Shown piece by piece: positions 15,301 to 22,495 of a DNA stretch of 64,000 bases. The number at the start of each line of letters is the position of its first letter. Position 1 is the first letter of the stretch. Where the stretch lies: contig CALYLW010000427.1 in NCBI GenBank assembly GCA_944989445.1, positions 348,501 to 412,500 of the forward strand. Direction: 5' to 3'. The notes under the pieces are model-generated. The model saw only the letters and a list, made by a program, of their open reading frames with translations. It was not told where the DNA came from and made no database searches. The position numbers and the translations under genes are program-made. The DNA is from Ampullaceana balthica. Its lineage: Eukaryota; Mollusca; Gastropoda; Lymnaeidae.

Positions 15301-18300
15301 TAGAGCACTCAGTGCAGCATTTCTCTCTCGCCAGTAGTCAATTTCTGACAATGGACCATTGCCTTGACGTTTTCTCTGCTGCAAGTTTTCAAGTGCAAAT
15401 TGTATCTGTCTCTGCCAGTCAAGACATTTTTCATGAATTGTCTCAACGAGAGCTTCATCTTTCAGGGCCTCTTCTATATTGTCCGGGATTTCTAAATCTG
15501 GAACTTCTAGACGAACCTAAAAAAATGATTAAATCCCAGATTGTTAATTTTAAAATTTGACTACTTTCATAATTTTTGCAGGTAGAATTGTTTTAAAATT
15601 GACATTAGCATTTCACTATTTGATTTTTGTTGGATTCATTGAATGTAACTACAAACATTTATAGATGTAAATACAAACATTTATAGATTTAAATACAAAA
15701 GTTTATAGATGTAAATACAAACAGTTATAGATGTAAATACAAACATTTATAGAGGTAAATATAAACATTTATAGATTTAAATAAAAAAATTTATAGATGT
15801 AAATACAAACATTTATAGATTTAATTACAAACATTTATAGATTTAAATACAAACATTTATAGATTTAAATACAAACATTTATAGATTTTTATTAAGAGAT
15901 ATTTTAAAAAATAAAAATGTAACATAAATAAGAATTATTGTTTTTGGGGTATTTTAAGTGAATTTTAAAAAAATAAATAAATCAATTTACTTCGCCTTCA
16001 ATTTGTTGTAAGGTTCTTGCTATTGCATCTGCAAACTTCTGCATGTTGATTAGAAATTCATCTCTGAGTAATGCCTTGGATTTTGATTCCACCACCACAC
16101 TCTGTTGTTTACTCTCTTCTTTACCTATGGATTCACTGGTATCAACTCGACTAGCAGCACGAGACTGAGCCTTTGTGGCTGTTCCTGACTCCATTCCACT
16201 ATTTTTGTGTTGGTTGTATGAAAGCAATGGCATGTATACCTAAAATAAAAGTGATAAAAACCTATTCTGAAAATGGGTAGTTTTCTTTTATTCTAGTTAT
16301 TAAATATGATTCAAATGTTTTGCCACATATAGTTTTTTAGAAGTGTTTATTTAAACATAAAATAAAAAATTTTCTGTGAATTTAGATTTTTATAGACAAG
16401 TAAGGTTAAGTTTATTATAGGGAATGAAATTATATCAGTCAAATCTCCTTTCATTTTAATACAGTTGCAGTCAGCTGTGTGTTTTTTAGTTTTAGTCCAT
16501 TATTTACCTAACAATTAACAAATACATTAAAAATATGAATAAAGAAAATCCACAACAAAATCAAAACTGAGTAATTGGTTTTGAAACTCATAGCTTGAAT
16601 TCGGCAAATTCTGGTTGAACACTCTTCATCATAATGTAGCTGATGTGATTCACTAAATTGTTAATAATCTTTAATATTAATACATATTATAATCTGGCTC
16701 TACTGATCCAATGGGTGGCCATTTAACCTAGAGTAGTAGCTTTCTTATGCCACAAAAAAAAATTCTCCTCACCTGTGTTATAATTTGCTCCAACATAACA
16801 AGGGAATGTCCATTGAGAAGCCCATATTCTAAATACGATGGAAGCATTTCTTCAGCCTCTAACAGAGTTGCTGGTAATGGAACCATTCCAGCTGTGTTTC
16901 TTATGAAGTATATGCACATCGAGTCACTGTGTTCTTCAGGTAGATGTTCATAGCACATATATAAGTATGTGCGATTAACTTTTTGGATGATCACTTTCTG
17001 TAAAGAAAATTTTTTTATTCATGAAACATTTATCTAAATTTTTATAAAGCATTTTAAATTTAATTAAATGGTGAAAAATTAAGGGTCTACCGATATATCG
17101 GCTTGCCGATATATCGGCACCGATATCTGGATATCGGCAATATCGGTATCGGTAGCATGTAAAGGTCCCGATATTGACGTCACCGATATTTCATAATAAG
17201 TGACATTTTGACCCCCAAAAAAAAACGGAAACGAAAAAACTATCATTTAGATTTACAATATCTCGACAAATTAATATATCGAGCACGATACCGGTATTGA
17301 AATAGTCAAAAGAGTTCTAGTATTAATATGTGCAGCCACGATACTGTGTGCCATGTGCTGTGATATTGTTTAGATATCGGCCGATTTTCGTATACTCAGA
17401 AATACTGTGTAAATAGTGCCGATGCCAAGAATACCGTAATTGCTATAATAAAATGTATAACATGTAAACATTATGTTCACGTAATACTTAATTGCTCTAA
17501 TACTAACAGCAAAGATGCACGCAGAATCGCAGATGTCTAAAACATTTCGTTTCGTATGGAATAACAAAATGTACCGTGTGCAGACTTGTTGTCATTGGCA
17601 ACCATTCAACCTTCAACCTCATTTTCACTTATTACTATTAATTTGTTCTCATTGTTTCATTCATAAAAGGTGGCCGTGTGCAAAAGCCATTAAACTATTG
17701 GTTAGAATTAATAATTATGAGTCAAGGTTGAAGTTTCAAAATGACTTCCTAATTTTGCTTGTACAATTTAATAAATGATTGTTCGTTTTGTTATGAGTCC
17801 TATGTATGTCATGATCTGGAACTTGTAAACACATCGGAAACTTTGTTTCGGGGAGCAAAAAAATCGGTAATATCGGCAAAACTGGAAATCGGTAGACCCC
17901 TTAATTATAAAATATAAATAATTACGAGTGATAAATTTAAGAATGCCGTCATCAAATATGACCGCTGTTATTTTTGTCCTAACAAATACTCATATCGGCA
18001 CTCATATCGGAAAAAAATATCGGTAATATCGGCAAAAATGAACATCGGTAGACCCCTAATATTTTAAATAATTACGAGTGATAAATTTAAGAATGACGCC
18101 ATGAAATATGACCGCTGTTATTTTTGTCCTAACAAATACTCATATCGGCACTCATATTAGTCATATCGGAAAAAAATATCGGTAATATCGGCGAAAATGC
18201 ATGTCAGTAGTCCCCTAATATAAAAGATAAATAATTAAGAGTGATAAATTTAAGAATGACGTCATCAAATATTACCGCTGGTTTTTGTCCGAACAAATAC

Positions 18301-20852
18301 TCATATCGGTACTCATATCGGCAAAAAAAATATCGGTAATATCGGTATCGGCAATATCGGCAAAAAGGCATATCGGTAGACCCCTAGCCCTATGAAAAAT
18401 TTTGCAATTTATAAATATTTAAATTGAAAAATAACACATACTAATACTAGAGCAGATTGAAAGACAACATTGAAAATATACATTAACTTATAAAAAAATA
18501 AGAGTGAAAAACTATAAAGGTAAAATGAAAAGTTATTAAAACTTAAGCCTCAACAAAAATGGATAGTTATAATAAACACAGGTATTATTAAGTCCGAAAA
18601 TTTCGTATAAATTACAGTTTTAGGAGCTGTTTCCACAACTTCTCCATCTTCTGTTACACCCTCTTCTCCTGACCCGACTTTTTCTTCTGCCTCATTTTTA
18701 TTTTCTTGTTGTTCTGGCTGAGAAACTGGTGTTAAAGGGGTCGGTGCTTTTTCTTCAATTTTATCTTTGACATTCTTTTTTTTCTTTGATTTGCCTTAAA
18801 ATAATGACAAAAATATCAATGCAAACAAATTTTAACTCAAAAATTTAAATCTATATTGTATCATTCATGGAATATTAAAAAGTTAAAGTTTTGCTTATCA
18901 TTTTAACCAGTGTTTGACGAAGGTCTATTCATGGACAATTATTTTGATTTTATAAAAATATTTAAAATGATAAGATAATAAATTAGAGCATATTTTACAA
19001 AAATCTGTTTGTTTCTTAATGTTTTACAATATTATTCGTGATAATCATGAATTGACCTACCTTTTTTCTCAGAAGGTGTTGTTTCCTCTCTGTCGGCATC
19101 AGGCTCAGATGTCGGCAGTGCTTGTACTTCATCTTCCACCTCATCTTCATCAGATCCATCTCCAGCCTCTTCATCTTCCTTTATGTCAGGAATTTCAGGC
19201 TCTTCAAAGTATACAAACAATCAAAATGTAAAGTAACCTGATTATCATGATAATATAATGACAGCTATCAGGCTTGGTAGACCTGATTATCATGATAATA
19301 TAATGACAGCTATCAGGCTTGGTAGACCTGATTATCATGATAATATAATGACAGCTATCAGGCTTGGTAGACCTGATTATCATGATAATATAATGACAGC
19401 TATCAGGCTTGGTAGACCTGATTATCATGATAATATAATGACAGCTATCAGGCTTGGTAGACCTGATTATCATGATAATATAATGACAGCTATCAGGCTT
19501 GGTAGACCTGATTATCATGATAATATAATGACATCTATCAGGCTTGGTAGACCTGATTATCATGATAATATAATGACAGCTATCAGGCTTGGTAGACCTG
19601 ATTATCATGATAATATAATGACAGCTATCAGGCTTGGCAGACCTGATTATCATGATAATATAATGACAGCTATCAGGCTTGGTAGACCTGATTATCATGA
19701 TAATATAATGACAGCTATCAGGCTTGGTAGACCTGATTATCATGATAATATAATGACAGCTATCAGGCTTGGTAGACCTGATTATCATGATAATATAATG
19801 ACAGCTATCAGGCTTGGTAGAAAGTTATTAAATAGGTTATGGGTATGCCTGAAAAAGAAGCAAGAAAAGAATGGACACATTGTAAAAAAATCTTCTTCAG
19901 CAAAATTATAAACACAAGTACATGTAAATAAAGTAAAAGTTATCTACAGTGTGTAGTATAAGAAGATTTGACAATATCAAAGATGAAACTGCTATGGGTG
20001 AGAGAAAACAATATTAAAACATAAGAATGAGGTATGGTAGCTGAGCGGCATGCGCGCTGGGCTGGTGAACCAAGGGTCAGGGGTTCAAATCTCCTTGAAT
20101 GCAGGGATTTGTTCCCAGTGCCAAGGGTATCCCTGAGTCCACCCACCTCTGACTGGGTACCTGACCCTAGTTAGGGAAACAGGTGGCTGGGAATAGCGTG
20201 GTCCCTCAGAGCCGTGGCCTGTGAACACTGCGTCACTTGCCAAAAATGTTCTTAGCAGAATATTCGAGGGAGCGTCTCTAATAGATAAAACAAGACAAGG
20301 ATTAAAAAGGAATTCATTTCATTTAATCAAAATCATCGCTTGAAGATCATTTGGGTGGAAGTTTTGGTATTTCTAATATATTATAAAAGTGATGTTGCAG
20401 TAATATAAGAAGACACTAAAAAGAAGGAATCAGCCCTATATGGAAAGATCTTATCTAATCTATACAGACGCTCCTTCTATGCAGAAGATAAATGCGTCCA
20501 CAGACCATGACGGATGATCTGTTGGCAAGTGATGCAGCGTTCACAGGCCACGGCTATGAGGGTTCCACACATTACCCAGCCGCCTAACTAGTGTTAAGTA
20601 CCCATTCGGAGCTGGGTGACTCAGGGACGCCCTAGGCCCCGGGAACAAATCCTTGCCTTCACATGGATTCGAACTCGTGACCATCAGTACGCCAGTCGAG
20701 CGCGCTGCCACTCTACCACCGCGCCCCACGATGTGCTCCACTGCAGAGGTATAAGGAAATTTTTTTAAAAACAAAATGTTCATGGTGCATTAACCATAAT
20801 TGATAGGAGTAGGAAGAGAAAGACAAATGCTTTTGAAAGGGTTTACATGACT

Positions 20853-20891
<39 letters not shown>

Positions 20892-21998
20892 GAGAGAGAG
20901 GAGGAGAGAGAGAAAGAGAAGGTGAGAGGAAGAGAGGGAGGGAGAGAGAGAAAGTGAAGTTATGAGTAATAACAGTACACAGTATATCTTATCTATCAAA
21001 GATGCTCCTTCTATACAGAAGATTGTGTCATATGCTTTTACATGTTTTATATTTACTCTTGAATTTTTTATATTAGAGTTTCAAATGTTGACATAGTGTT
21101 GATTTTTCTGGTTTGGTCAGGCAACCCATTATGGAACATGAACATTCTCATTTGTTTTAATGTGTTTTTTAAATTTAATACTACACTTTGGCCTCATTCC
21201 GTTAAAAAATAATAACATTCATAGTCACTGATTAATAGTGTTAAAGTAAATTGCTGGTGTATATTAATTAATTTAAGTTTAAGCAACTGATTCTAATGTT
21301 GAAGTTATTATTATTGTTTATTAAGTTTTTTTTTAAAATTCCAGTTAATCACACACATTTTTTTAGTTACACAATGAACAATTTATTTTATTTATTCTAC
21401 GTTTTTAACTGATTCATAATAATTATTATTAAATAAAAAGGGGTAAAGGCTATGGTGATAGTATTAATCGAAACTTTATTCGCTGATTGAACTGATTCAC
21501 GGCATTCATTAAGTATGATAAAAAAATAACTTGAAACTTGAAGTTAGCTACCTACTAAACTTATGACTAGAGTCAGAGCTAGGGCTAGGGCAATGGACTT
21601 GCAGGGTCTGGGTCAGAACAAAGATTGTTTGGGCTATACTATGACTATGAGTGTGAGTTGTGAGTACTATCACTATCAAATATATGACTTTTTATAAAAT
21701 TAAAATAATAGTCATAGTTGTAATACTAATAGTTAGTAGTAATAGTAGCTTGATATTAAAGTCCTATTTACGCCTATTTACCACATTCAACTTCTACTTC
21801 TTCCTCTTCTTCTCTAATAATCTTGTAAAACAGAATGGATGATTCGCCTTGCTCTGGGGTATCGTTGAGGTATTTTCCTAGCCTACGCTCGAATTCTCCG
21901 TCCTCACGCTCCAAAAGTTCATCAAAAACTTCATTTTCTTTAATATCCAAACCAATATAAACTCGGTCCTTAACCCATTCAATTCTGGGGTCATCCAT
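184..21998 (-). CDS. DNAH10: Axonemal dynein heavy chain 10-like, 5' part (28 exons, continues off left edge)
   Basis: Encodes the tail region of a dynein heavy chain, a force-producing ATPase of ciliary axonemes; DNAH10 is the beta heavy chain of the two-headed inner arm I1 (f). I joined 28 exons with splice sites on the minus strand; every exon phase fits the next, giving 1,652 codons. Family signatures are WIISRHYNKDERM and WEFDRKKLFERTDYM (exons 8-9), NVRFLSTLERHFKNITYG (exon 7), LLRDEFLINMQKFA (exon 5), and FDMNPDTFTL plus FILGAVDEVLQSLDD (exons 27-28, start of the linker DHC_N2). Residues about 60-180 are acidic then lysine-rich, as in DNAH10 N-termini. The full protein should be about 4,400-4,600 residues, so roughly 36 percent is here; the AAA ring is outside. 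Introns at 993-1376, 1556-1992, 2096-2480, 9898-10280, 10458-11193, 11672-12070, 14766-15276 and 16240-16772 show nothing but AT-rich sequence. The paralogue assignment rests on remembered family sequence, not a search. Confidence 0.93.
413..434. repeat. (GT)n microsatellite
   Basis: About ten uninterrupted GT units between exons 27 and 28 of the dynein gene, followed by a G-rich stretch. Confidence 0.9.
624..992 (-). CDS. DNAH10: DNAH10 exon 27 (start of linker domain)
   Basis: 369 nt, the longest exon, phase 0 to 0. Encodes FDMNPDTFTLSNIFAMELHR in the N-terminal linker (DHC_N2) and ends at Glu-Lys before donor GTCAAT. The linker swings during the power stroke in dynein generally. Confidence 0.93.
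1377..1555 (-). CDS. DNAH10: DNAH10 exon 26
   Basis: 179 nt, phase 1 to 0. Encodes GVELLKLYKEEVHELETNKQ then NAEKLFELPITMYPEML. Acceptor CCACAG, donor GTAGCC. Confidence 0.92.
1993..2095 (-). CDS. DNAH10: DNAH10 exon 25
   Basis: 103 nt, phase 0 to 1. Encodes FKKALTDFSDRFLLEGPGAV, matching the dynein motif F..F...GP. Donor GTCTTG is poor, but the Gly codon it splits is completed correctly by exon 26. Confidence 0.85.
2481..2597 (-). CDS. DNAH10: DNAH10 exon 24
   Basis: 117 nt, phase 0 to 0. Encodes a helical QLPQIWEDLVLKSKNIDASL segment. The acceptor (ATTGAAAAAAAG) has a purine-rich stretch just before the AG, so it is weak, but it is the only in-frame AG before a stop. Donor GTATGT. Confidence 0.82.
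2836..2994 (-). CDS. DNAH10: DNAH10 exon 23
   Basis: 159 nt, phase 0 to 0. Encodes DLKFVLSTISDIKSMSLDIM and EIQERYRTLAMYNI, a helical segment with the ERYRTLxMY motif. Donor GTAAGT. Confidence 0.92.
3237..3491 (-). CDS. DNAH10: DNAH10 exon 22
   Basis: 255 nt, phase 0 to 0. Encodes EFDDRLQLYYKTIEEINAMS then CIRLHMAQLAGAVKDHAREW. Donor GTAAGC. Confidence 0.92.
3793..4024 (-). CDS. DNAH10: DNAH10 exon 21
   Basis: 232 nt, ends in phase 0. Encodes FIRWLNGSCQES and DLRRFLTRWKKYRNIWKVDK, conserved between the stem and linker of axonemal dyneins. Donor GTATAA. Confidence 0.91.
4353..4513 (-). CDS. DNAH10: DNAH10 exon 20
   Basis: 161 nt, phase 0 to 2. Encodes PLFQVESLLAPPDVVLHPQA, matching the dynein stem motif with APPxVxLxP. 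Donor GTTGGT, chosen because it alone gives the phase required by exon 21. Confidence 0.88.
4741..4929 (-). CDS. DNAH10: DNAH10 exon 19 (GC splice donor)
   Basis: 189 nt, phase 0 to 0. Encodes ARKYRAIGPLLTKMEGLVVH and ARYYAFWERKVFEALTK. No GT donor exists at the coding boundary; the only frame-consistent donor is AAG|GCAAGA, a typical GC-AG intron. Confidence 0.87.
5039..5446. repeat. Tandem duplication of about 67 bp, second copy split by a SINE
   Basis: Segments starting GAAAGGCTGTCAGACTT and ACCCACAATGAGTTCAGG each occur twice. The second copy is broken at GACTT by the SINE at 5123-5405. Confidence 0.75.
5123..5405 (-). mobile_element. tRNA-derived SINE, full length
   Basis: Read on the minus strand it begins GGGGACGCGGTGGTCGAGTG (pol III A-box region) with a B box GGTTCGAATCC about 50 nt later, then a tRNA-unrelated body and a tail ending in CTGTATAGATAAGA. 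It lies in a dynein intron. A direct repeat GACTT flanks it loosely. The family has at least six further copies or fragments in the window. Confidence 0.88.
5572..5712 (-). CDS. DNAH10: DNAH10 exon 18
   Basis: 141 nt, phase 0 to 0. Begins AIAKFESLVHQIQKNARDI and ends near PKYPGHLHSCK. Donor GTAAAA. Confidence 0.91.
5927..6040 (-). CDS. DNAH10: DNAH10 exon 17
   Basis: 114 nt, phase 0 to 0. Encodes LRPGSKRLNWNSLGINDYIS. Donor GTCAGT; other in-frame donors nearby are absent. Confidence 0.88.
6201..6287 (-). CDS. DNAH10: DNAH10 exon 16
   Basis: 87 nt, phase 0 to 0. Encodes EEKYIRYVDGLSRMLHRYHA followed by VLASLDYAE. Acceptor ATTAG, donor GTAGGT. Confidence 0.9.
6389..6516 (-). CDS. DNAH10: DNAH10 exon 15
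   Basis: 128 nt, ends in phase 0. Contains YVVDFDLRLAEIIAETKYVE and LGFTVPELARNVALQ, matching the family motif around LGFxVPExARN. Acceptor CACCAG, donor GTATGT. Confidence 0.92.
6810..7045. mobile_element. Short inverted-end repeat, copy 1 (MITE-like)
   Basis: Begins near GAAGACCTCAAG...CGGCTATGTGACATTTT and ends with the inverse AAAATGTCATAGGGTCG. A second diverged copy lies at 41283-41545, with matching interior (CAAATACATTTGA, ATAGGGT). Confidence 0.55.
8534..8671 (-). mobile_element. SINE fragment (3' half)
   Basis: Same family as 5123-5405 but lacks the tRNA-like head; starts at the TCTTATCTATACAGACGC tail and breaks off inside the body. Lies in dynein intron 14. The rest of that intron (6517-8983) is AT-rich, apart from the inverted-end repeat at 6810-7045. 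Confidence 0.8.
8984..9028 (-). CDS. DNAH10: DNAH10 exon 14 (45-nt microexon)
   Basis: 45 nt, phase 1 to 1, encoding about 15 residues (core IMKEKNAPTEMALQ). It has acceptor ATTAG and donor GTAAGT and is followed by a 2.47-kb intron. It is symmetrical, so it could be skipped without breaking the frame. Chosen because both flanking phases require a phase-1 exon or none. Confidence 0.68.
9309..9330. repeat. Short GA microsatellite
   Basis: AGAGAGAGAGAGAG followed by AAAG in dynein intron 13. The rest of 9029-9680 shows nothing notable. Confidence 0.75.
9681..9897 (-). CDS. DNAH10: DNAH10 exon 13
   Basis: 217 nt, phase 0 to 1. Contains FEDSKYEQWKENVESTLPGL and LKRNLLV, then a Ser/Thr-rich less conserved tail. 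Donor GTAGAT. Confidence 0.88.
10281..10457 (-). CDS. DNAH10: DNAH10 exon 12
   Basis: 177 nt, phase 0 to 0. Contains NYPPIAGTIFWTRSLFHRIK, with the PPIAGxIxWxR motif shared by dynein stems. Donor GTAAGT. Confidence 0.93.
11194..11442 (-). CDS. DNAH10: DNAH10 exon 11
   Basis: 249 nt, phase 0 to 0. Encodes SAEGAFDMLLNFKHLRSREA, the part of DHC_N1 with conserved FDMLxxFxHxRSRE. Donor GTAAAA. Confidence 0.92.
11555..11671 (-). CDS. DNAH10: DNAH10 exon 10
   Basis: 117 nt, phase 0 to 0. Contains EEFYNIFGPELKAVTGDPG and VILRVDQLVDPI. Acceptor CTTCAG, donor GTGAAA. Confidence 0.92.
12071..12269 (-). CDS. DNAH10: DNAH10 exon 9
   Basis: 199 nt, ends in phase 0. Contains WEFDRKKLFERTDYMKSICV. The open frame to the right of the exon runs into a SINE head and is not coding. 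Donor GTTAGT. Confidence 0.93.
12336..12416 (-). mobile_element. SINE fragment (tRNA-like head only)
   Basis: Contains the A box and B box (GGTTTGAATCC) region of the SINE family but no body or tail. It lies about 65 nt upstream of dynein exon 9. Confidence 0.78.
12658..12821 (-). CDS. DNAH10: DNAH10 exon 8
   Basis: 164 nt, ends in phase 2. Contains MVWIISRHYNKDERMVPLME, among the most conserved stem motifs. Donor GTGAGT; the split codon closes as Asp with exon 9. Confidence 0.93.
13030..13335 (+). mobile_element. Repeat fragment related to the hAT interior at 22970-23225
   Basis: Shares, in opposite orientation, GTTGTAGGGTGCCTACGGCG, the CAAATCCTCTTTTTA segment, and the TTTACAGCGC...TTTGCACACCTTTT segment with the interior of the hAT element at 22661-23882. 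The rest of dynein intron 7 up to 14140 holds no recognisable gene. Confidence 0.6.
14142..14526. mobile_element. Interspersed repeat with CCCTTATA ends, copy in dynein intron 7
   Basis: Begins ATCCCTTATATTAACTTCAC and ends ATATATAAGGGATTTATAG, an inverted end pair. Interior motifs are CATCGAGCTGAAATTTGGCA and TTTCAGATCAATCGAACGTA. Relatives lie at 48,790-48,890, 53,530-53,690, 54,235-54,420 and throughout 61,860-64,000. Confidence 0.7.
14607..14765 (-). CDS. DNAH10: DNAH10 exon 7
   Basis: 159 nt, phase 0 to 0. Contains FYVEAKDNVRFLSTLERHF, a hallmark of the DHC_N1 domain of this family. Donor GTCAGA. Confidence 0.92.
15277..15516 (-). CDS. DNAH10: DNAH10 exon 6
   Basis: 240 nt, phase 0 to 0. 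Contains WQRQIQFALENLQQRKRQ and GPLSEIDYWRERNAALSALS, the start of the DHC_N1 stem domain. Donor GTGAGT. Confidence 0.91.
15643..15888. repeat. 22-bp minisatellite, about 11 copies
   Basis: Unit TATAGATTTAAATACAAACATT (split here as two words: TATAGATTTAAA, TACAAACATT), with scattered T/G changes. Lies in dynein intron 5. Confidence 0.88.
15991..16239 (-). CDS. DNAH10: DNAH10 exon 5
   Basis: 249 nt, phase 0 to 0. Begins VYMPLLSYNQHKNSG, then a Ser/Lys-rich linker, and ends LLRDEFLINMQKFADAIART followed by LQQIEGEV, a strong DNAH10 match. Donor GTAAAT. Confidence 0.92.
16773..16997 (-). CDS. DNAH10: DNAH10 exon 4
   Basis: 225 nt, phase 0 to 0. Carries the conserved MVPLPATLLEAEEMLPSYLE and YGLLNGHSLVMLEQII segments of the DNAH10 N-terminal tail. 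Acceptor TTACAG, donor GTGAGG. Confidence 0.9.
17083..17900. mobile_element. Terminal-inverted-repeat element flanked by TTAA
   Basis: Starts GGGTCTACCGATATATCGG and ends ATCGGTAGACCCC. The flanking bases are TTAA on both sides. Many TATCGGC/GCCGATA words lie near both ends. The interior (17,500-17,780) has an open stretch without recognisable homology. TTAA flanks suggest a piggyBac-type target, but the terminal bases do not match that superfamily. Confidence 0.6.
17901..18387. repeat. Three tandem copies of a 155-165-bp unit ending in the 17083 element's terminus
   Basis: Each unit carries ATAATTACGAGTGATAAATT (or a variant), AAATACTCATATCGG and an end ATCGGTAGACCCCTAAT. The units look like repeated 3' ends of the adjacent element. 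Confidence 0.7.
18616..18794 (-). CDS. DNAH10: DNAH10 exon 3
   Basis: 179 nt, ends in phase 0. Encodes a basic stretch (GKSKKKKNVKDK) then a Pro/Gln/Glu-rich low-complexity segment. Acceptor TTAAG, donor GTAATT. Low conservation is expected here, but phases agree with both neighbours. Confidence 0.8.
19061..19201 (-). CDS. DNAH10: DNAH10 exon 2
   Basis: 141 nt, phase 1 to phase 1. Highly acidic (DIKEDEEAGDGSDEDEVEDE). The acceptor giving in-frame AG|CCTGAA completes a Glu codon with exon 1; donor GTAGGT. Confidence 0.82.
19236..19820. repeat. 45-bp minisatellite, 13 copies, in DNAH10 intron 1
   Basis: Exactly 13 units of 45 bp, each with GACAGCTATCAGGCTTGGTA and a perfect 14-bp palindrome ATTATCATGATAAT. 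Only two substitutions are seen (GACATC at about 19530 and GGCAGACC at about 19637). Because 45 is a multiple of 3 and the unit lacks stops, long open frames appear on both strands; these are repeat artefacts. Confidence 0.95.
20031..20299 (+). mobile_element. tRNA-derived SINE, divergent subfamily
   Basis: Head GGTATGGTAGCTGAGCGGCA with B box GGTTCAAATCT. The body shares GATTTGTTCCC, CACTTGCCAA and GGAGCGTCT with the other copies, but it is clearly older. Ends with ATAGATAAAACAAGACAAG. Confidence 0.82.
20450..20728 (-). mobile_element. tRNA-derived SINE, full length
   Basis: Closely similar to the copy at 5123-5405 from tail (ATCTATACAGACGCTCC) to head (GGGGCGCGGTGGTAGAGTGG). Lies in dynein intron 1. 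Confidence 0.87.
20855..20955. repeat. GA-rich microsatellite
   Basis: Imperfect (GA)n with GGTGAGAG interruptions in dynein intron 1. The rest of 21026-21781 holds nothing recognisable. Confidence 0.85.
20986..21025 (-). mobile_element. SINE or LINE tail fragment
   Basis: About 40 bp of the shared 3' tail (TCTTATCTAT then GCTCCTTCTATACAGAAGAT), next to a GA-rich tract. Confidence 0.6.
21782..21998 (-). CDS. DNAH10: DNAH10 exon 1 (initiator)
   Basis: 217 nt coding, 72 codons plus 1 nt. Starts at the ATG of MDDPRIEWVKDRVY, an N-terminus typical of this dynein subfamily, and ends in an acidic run (EEEEEVEVEC). Donor GTAAAT. The 5' UTR boundary is not visible. Confidence 0.88.
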
Positions 21999-22495
21999 GG
22001 CAATTTATATACTTTTAACCTACGCACATACTATAACTATAAGATAGACACTATATTTTCAAAAACATCACAAATTAGGCCCCATGATTTAACACTTGAC
22101 AATTTTGCCGAAACATCGTCTGTCCCACTCCTTTTTTGTATCTTAATCCGCTTAAATTAAGGATAGAAATATCTCTTTTTGAATAATAATATGTTTATTA
22201 ATTAAAATTCACTTTATTTTTTCATTATTTAAAAAGAAAATTTATAATATAGCCTTATTTCGACAAAAATTAAATGAGTATCTTAGGGATTATATTCCGT
22301 GTATCAAGGCGCAACTACCTGGTTGCTATGTGGTAACGACCGCCATTTAGGACATAAACAAAATAAATTGCCAAGGAATCTTCAAAGGGACGTTACTCTT
22401 GTTTTTCTTTCTTCTTAATTTTAGATAGCTACTTCCCATTGATACGGCAGATAACTAGTGGTAAAACAGTAAATAGGAGTAAAAAAAAAGATTTT
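21999..22495. other. DNAH10 5' flank
   Basis: AT-rich 5' UTR and proximal promoter between the dynein start codon and the first transposon. Apart from the X-box-like motif I see no further reading frame or repeat. The 5' UTR end cannot be placed. Confidence 0.5.
22322..22350 (-). promoter_or_regulatory. X-box-like and YY1-like promoter motifs upstream of DNAH10
   Basis: GTTGCT and GGTAAC half-sites separated by 4 nt match the RFX X-box pattern (RYYNYY, spacer, RRNRAC) except that the spacer is one base longer than usual. CCGCCATTT, which resembles a YY1 site common at transcription starts, follows immediately. RFX factors control ciliary genes in animals, and this lies about 325 bp upstream of the initiator ATG of a ciliary motor. 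Function is inferred. Confidence 0.5.

Noticed and set aside
19204..19911. Long open frames on both strands (194 and 217 codons)
   Set aside because: Entirely within the 45-bp array; open only because 45 is divisible by 3 and the unit lacks stops.
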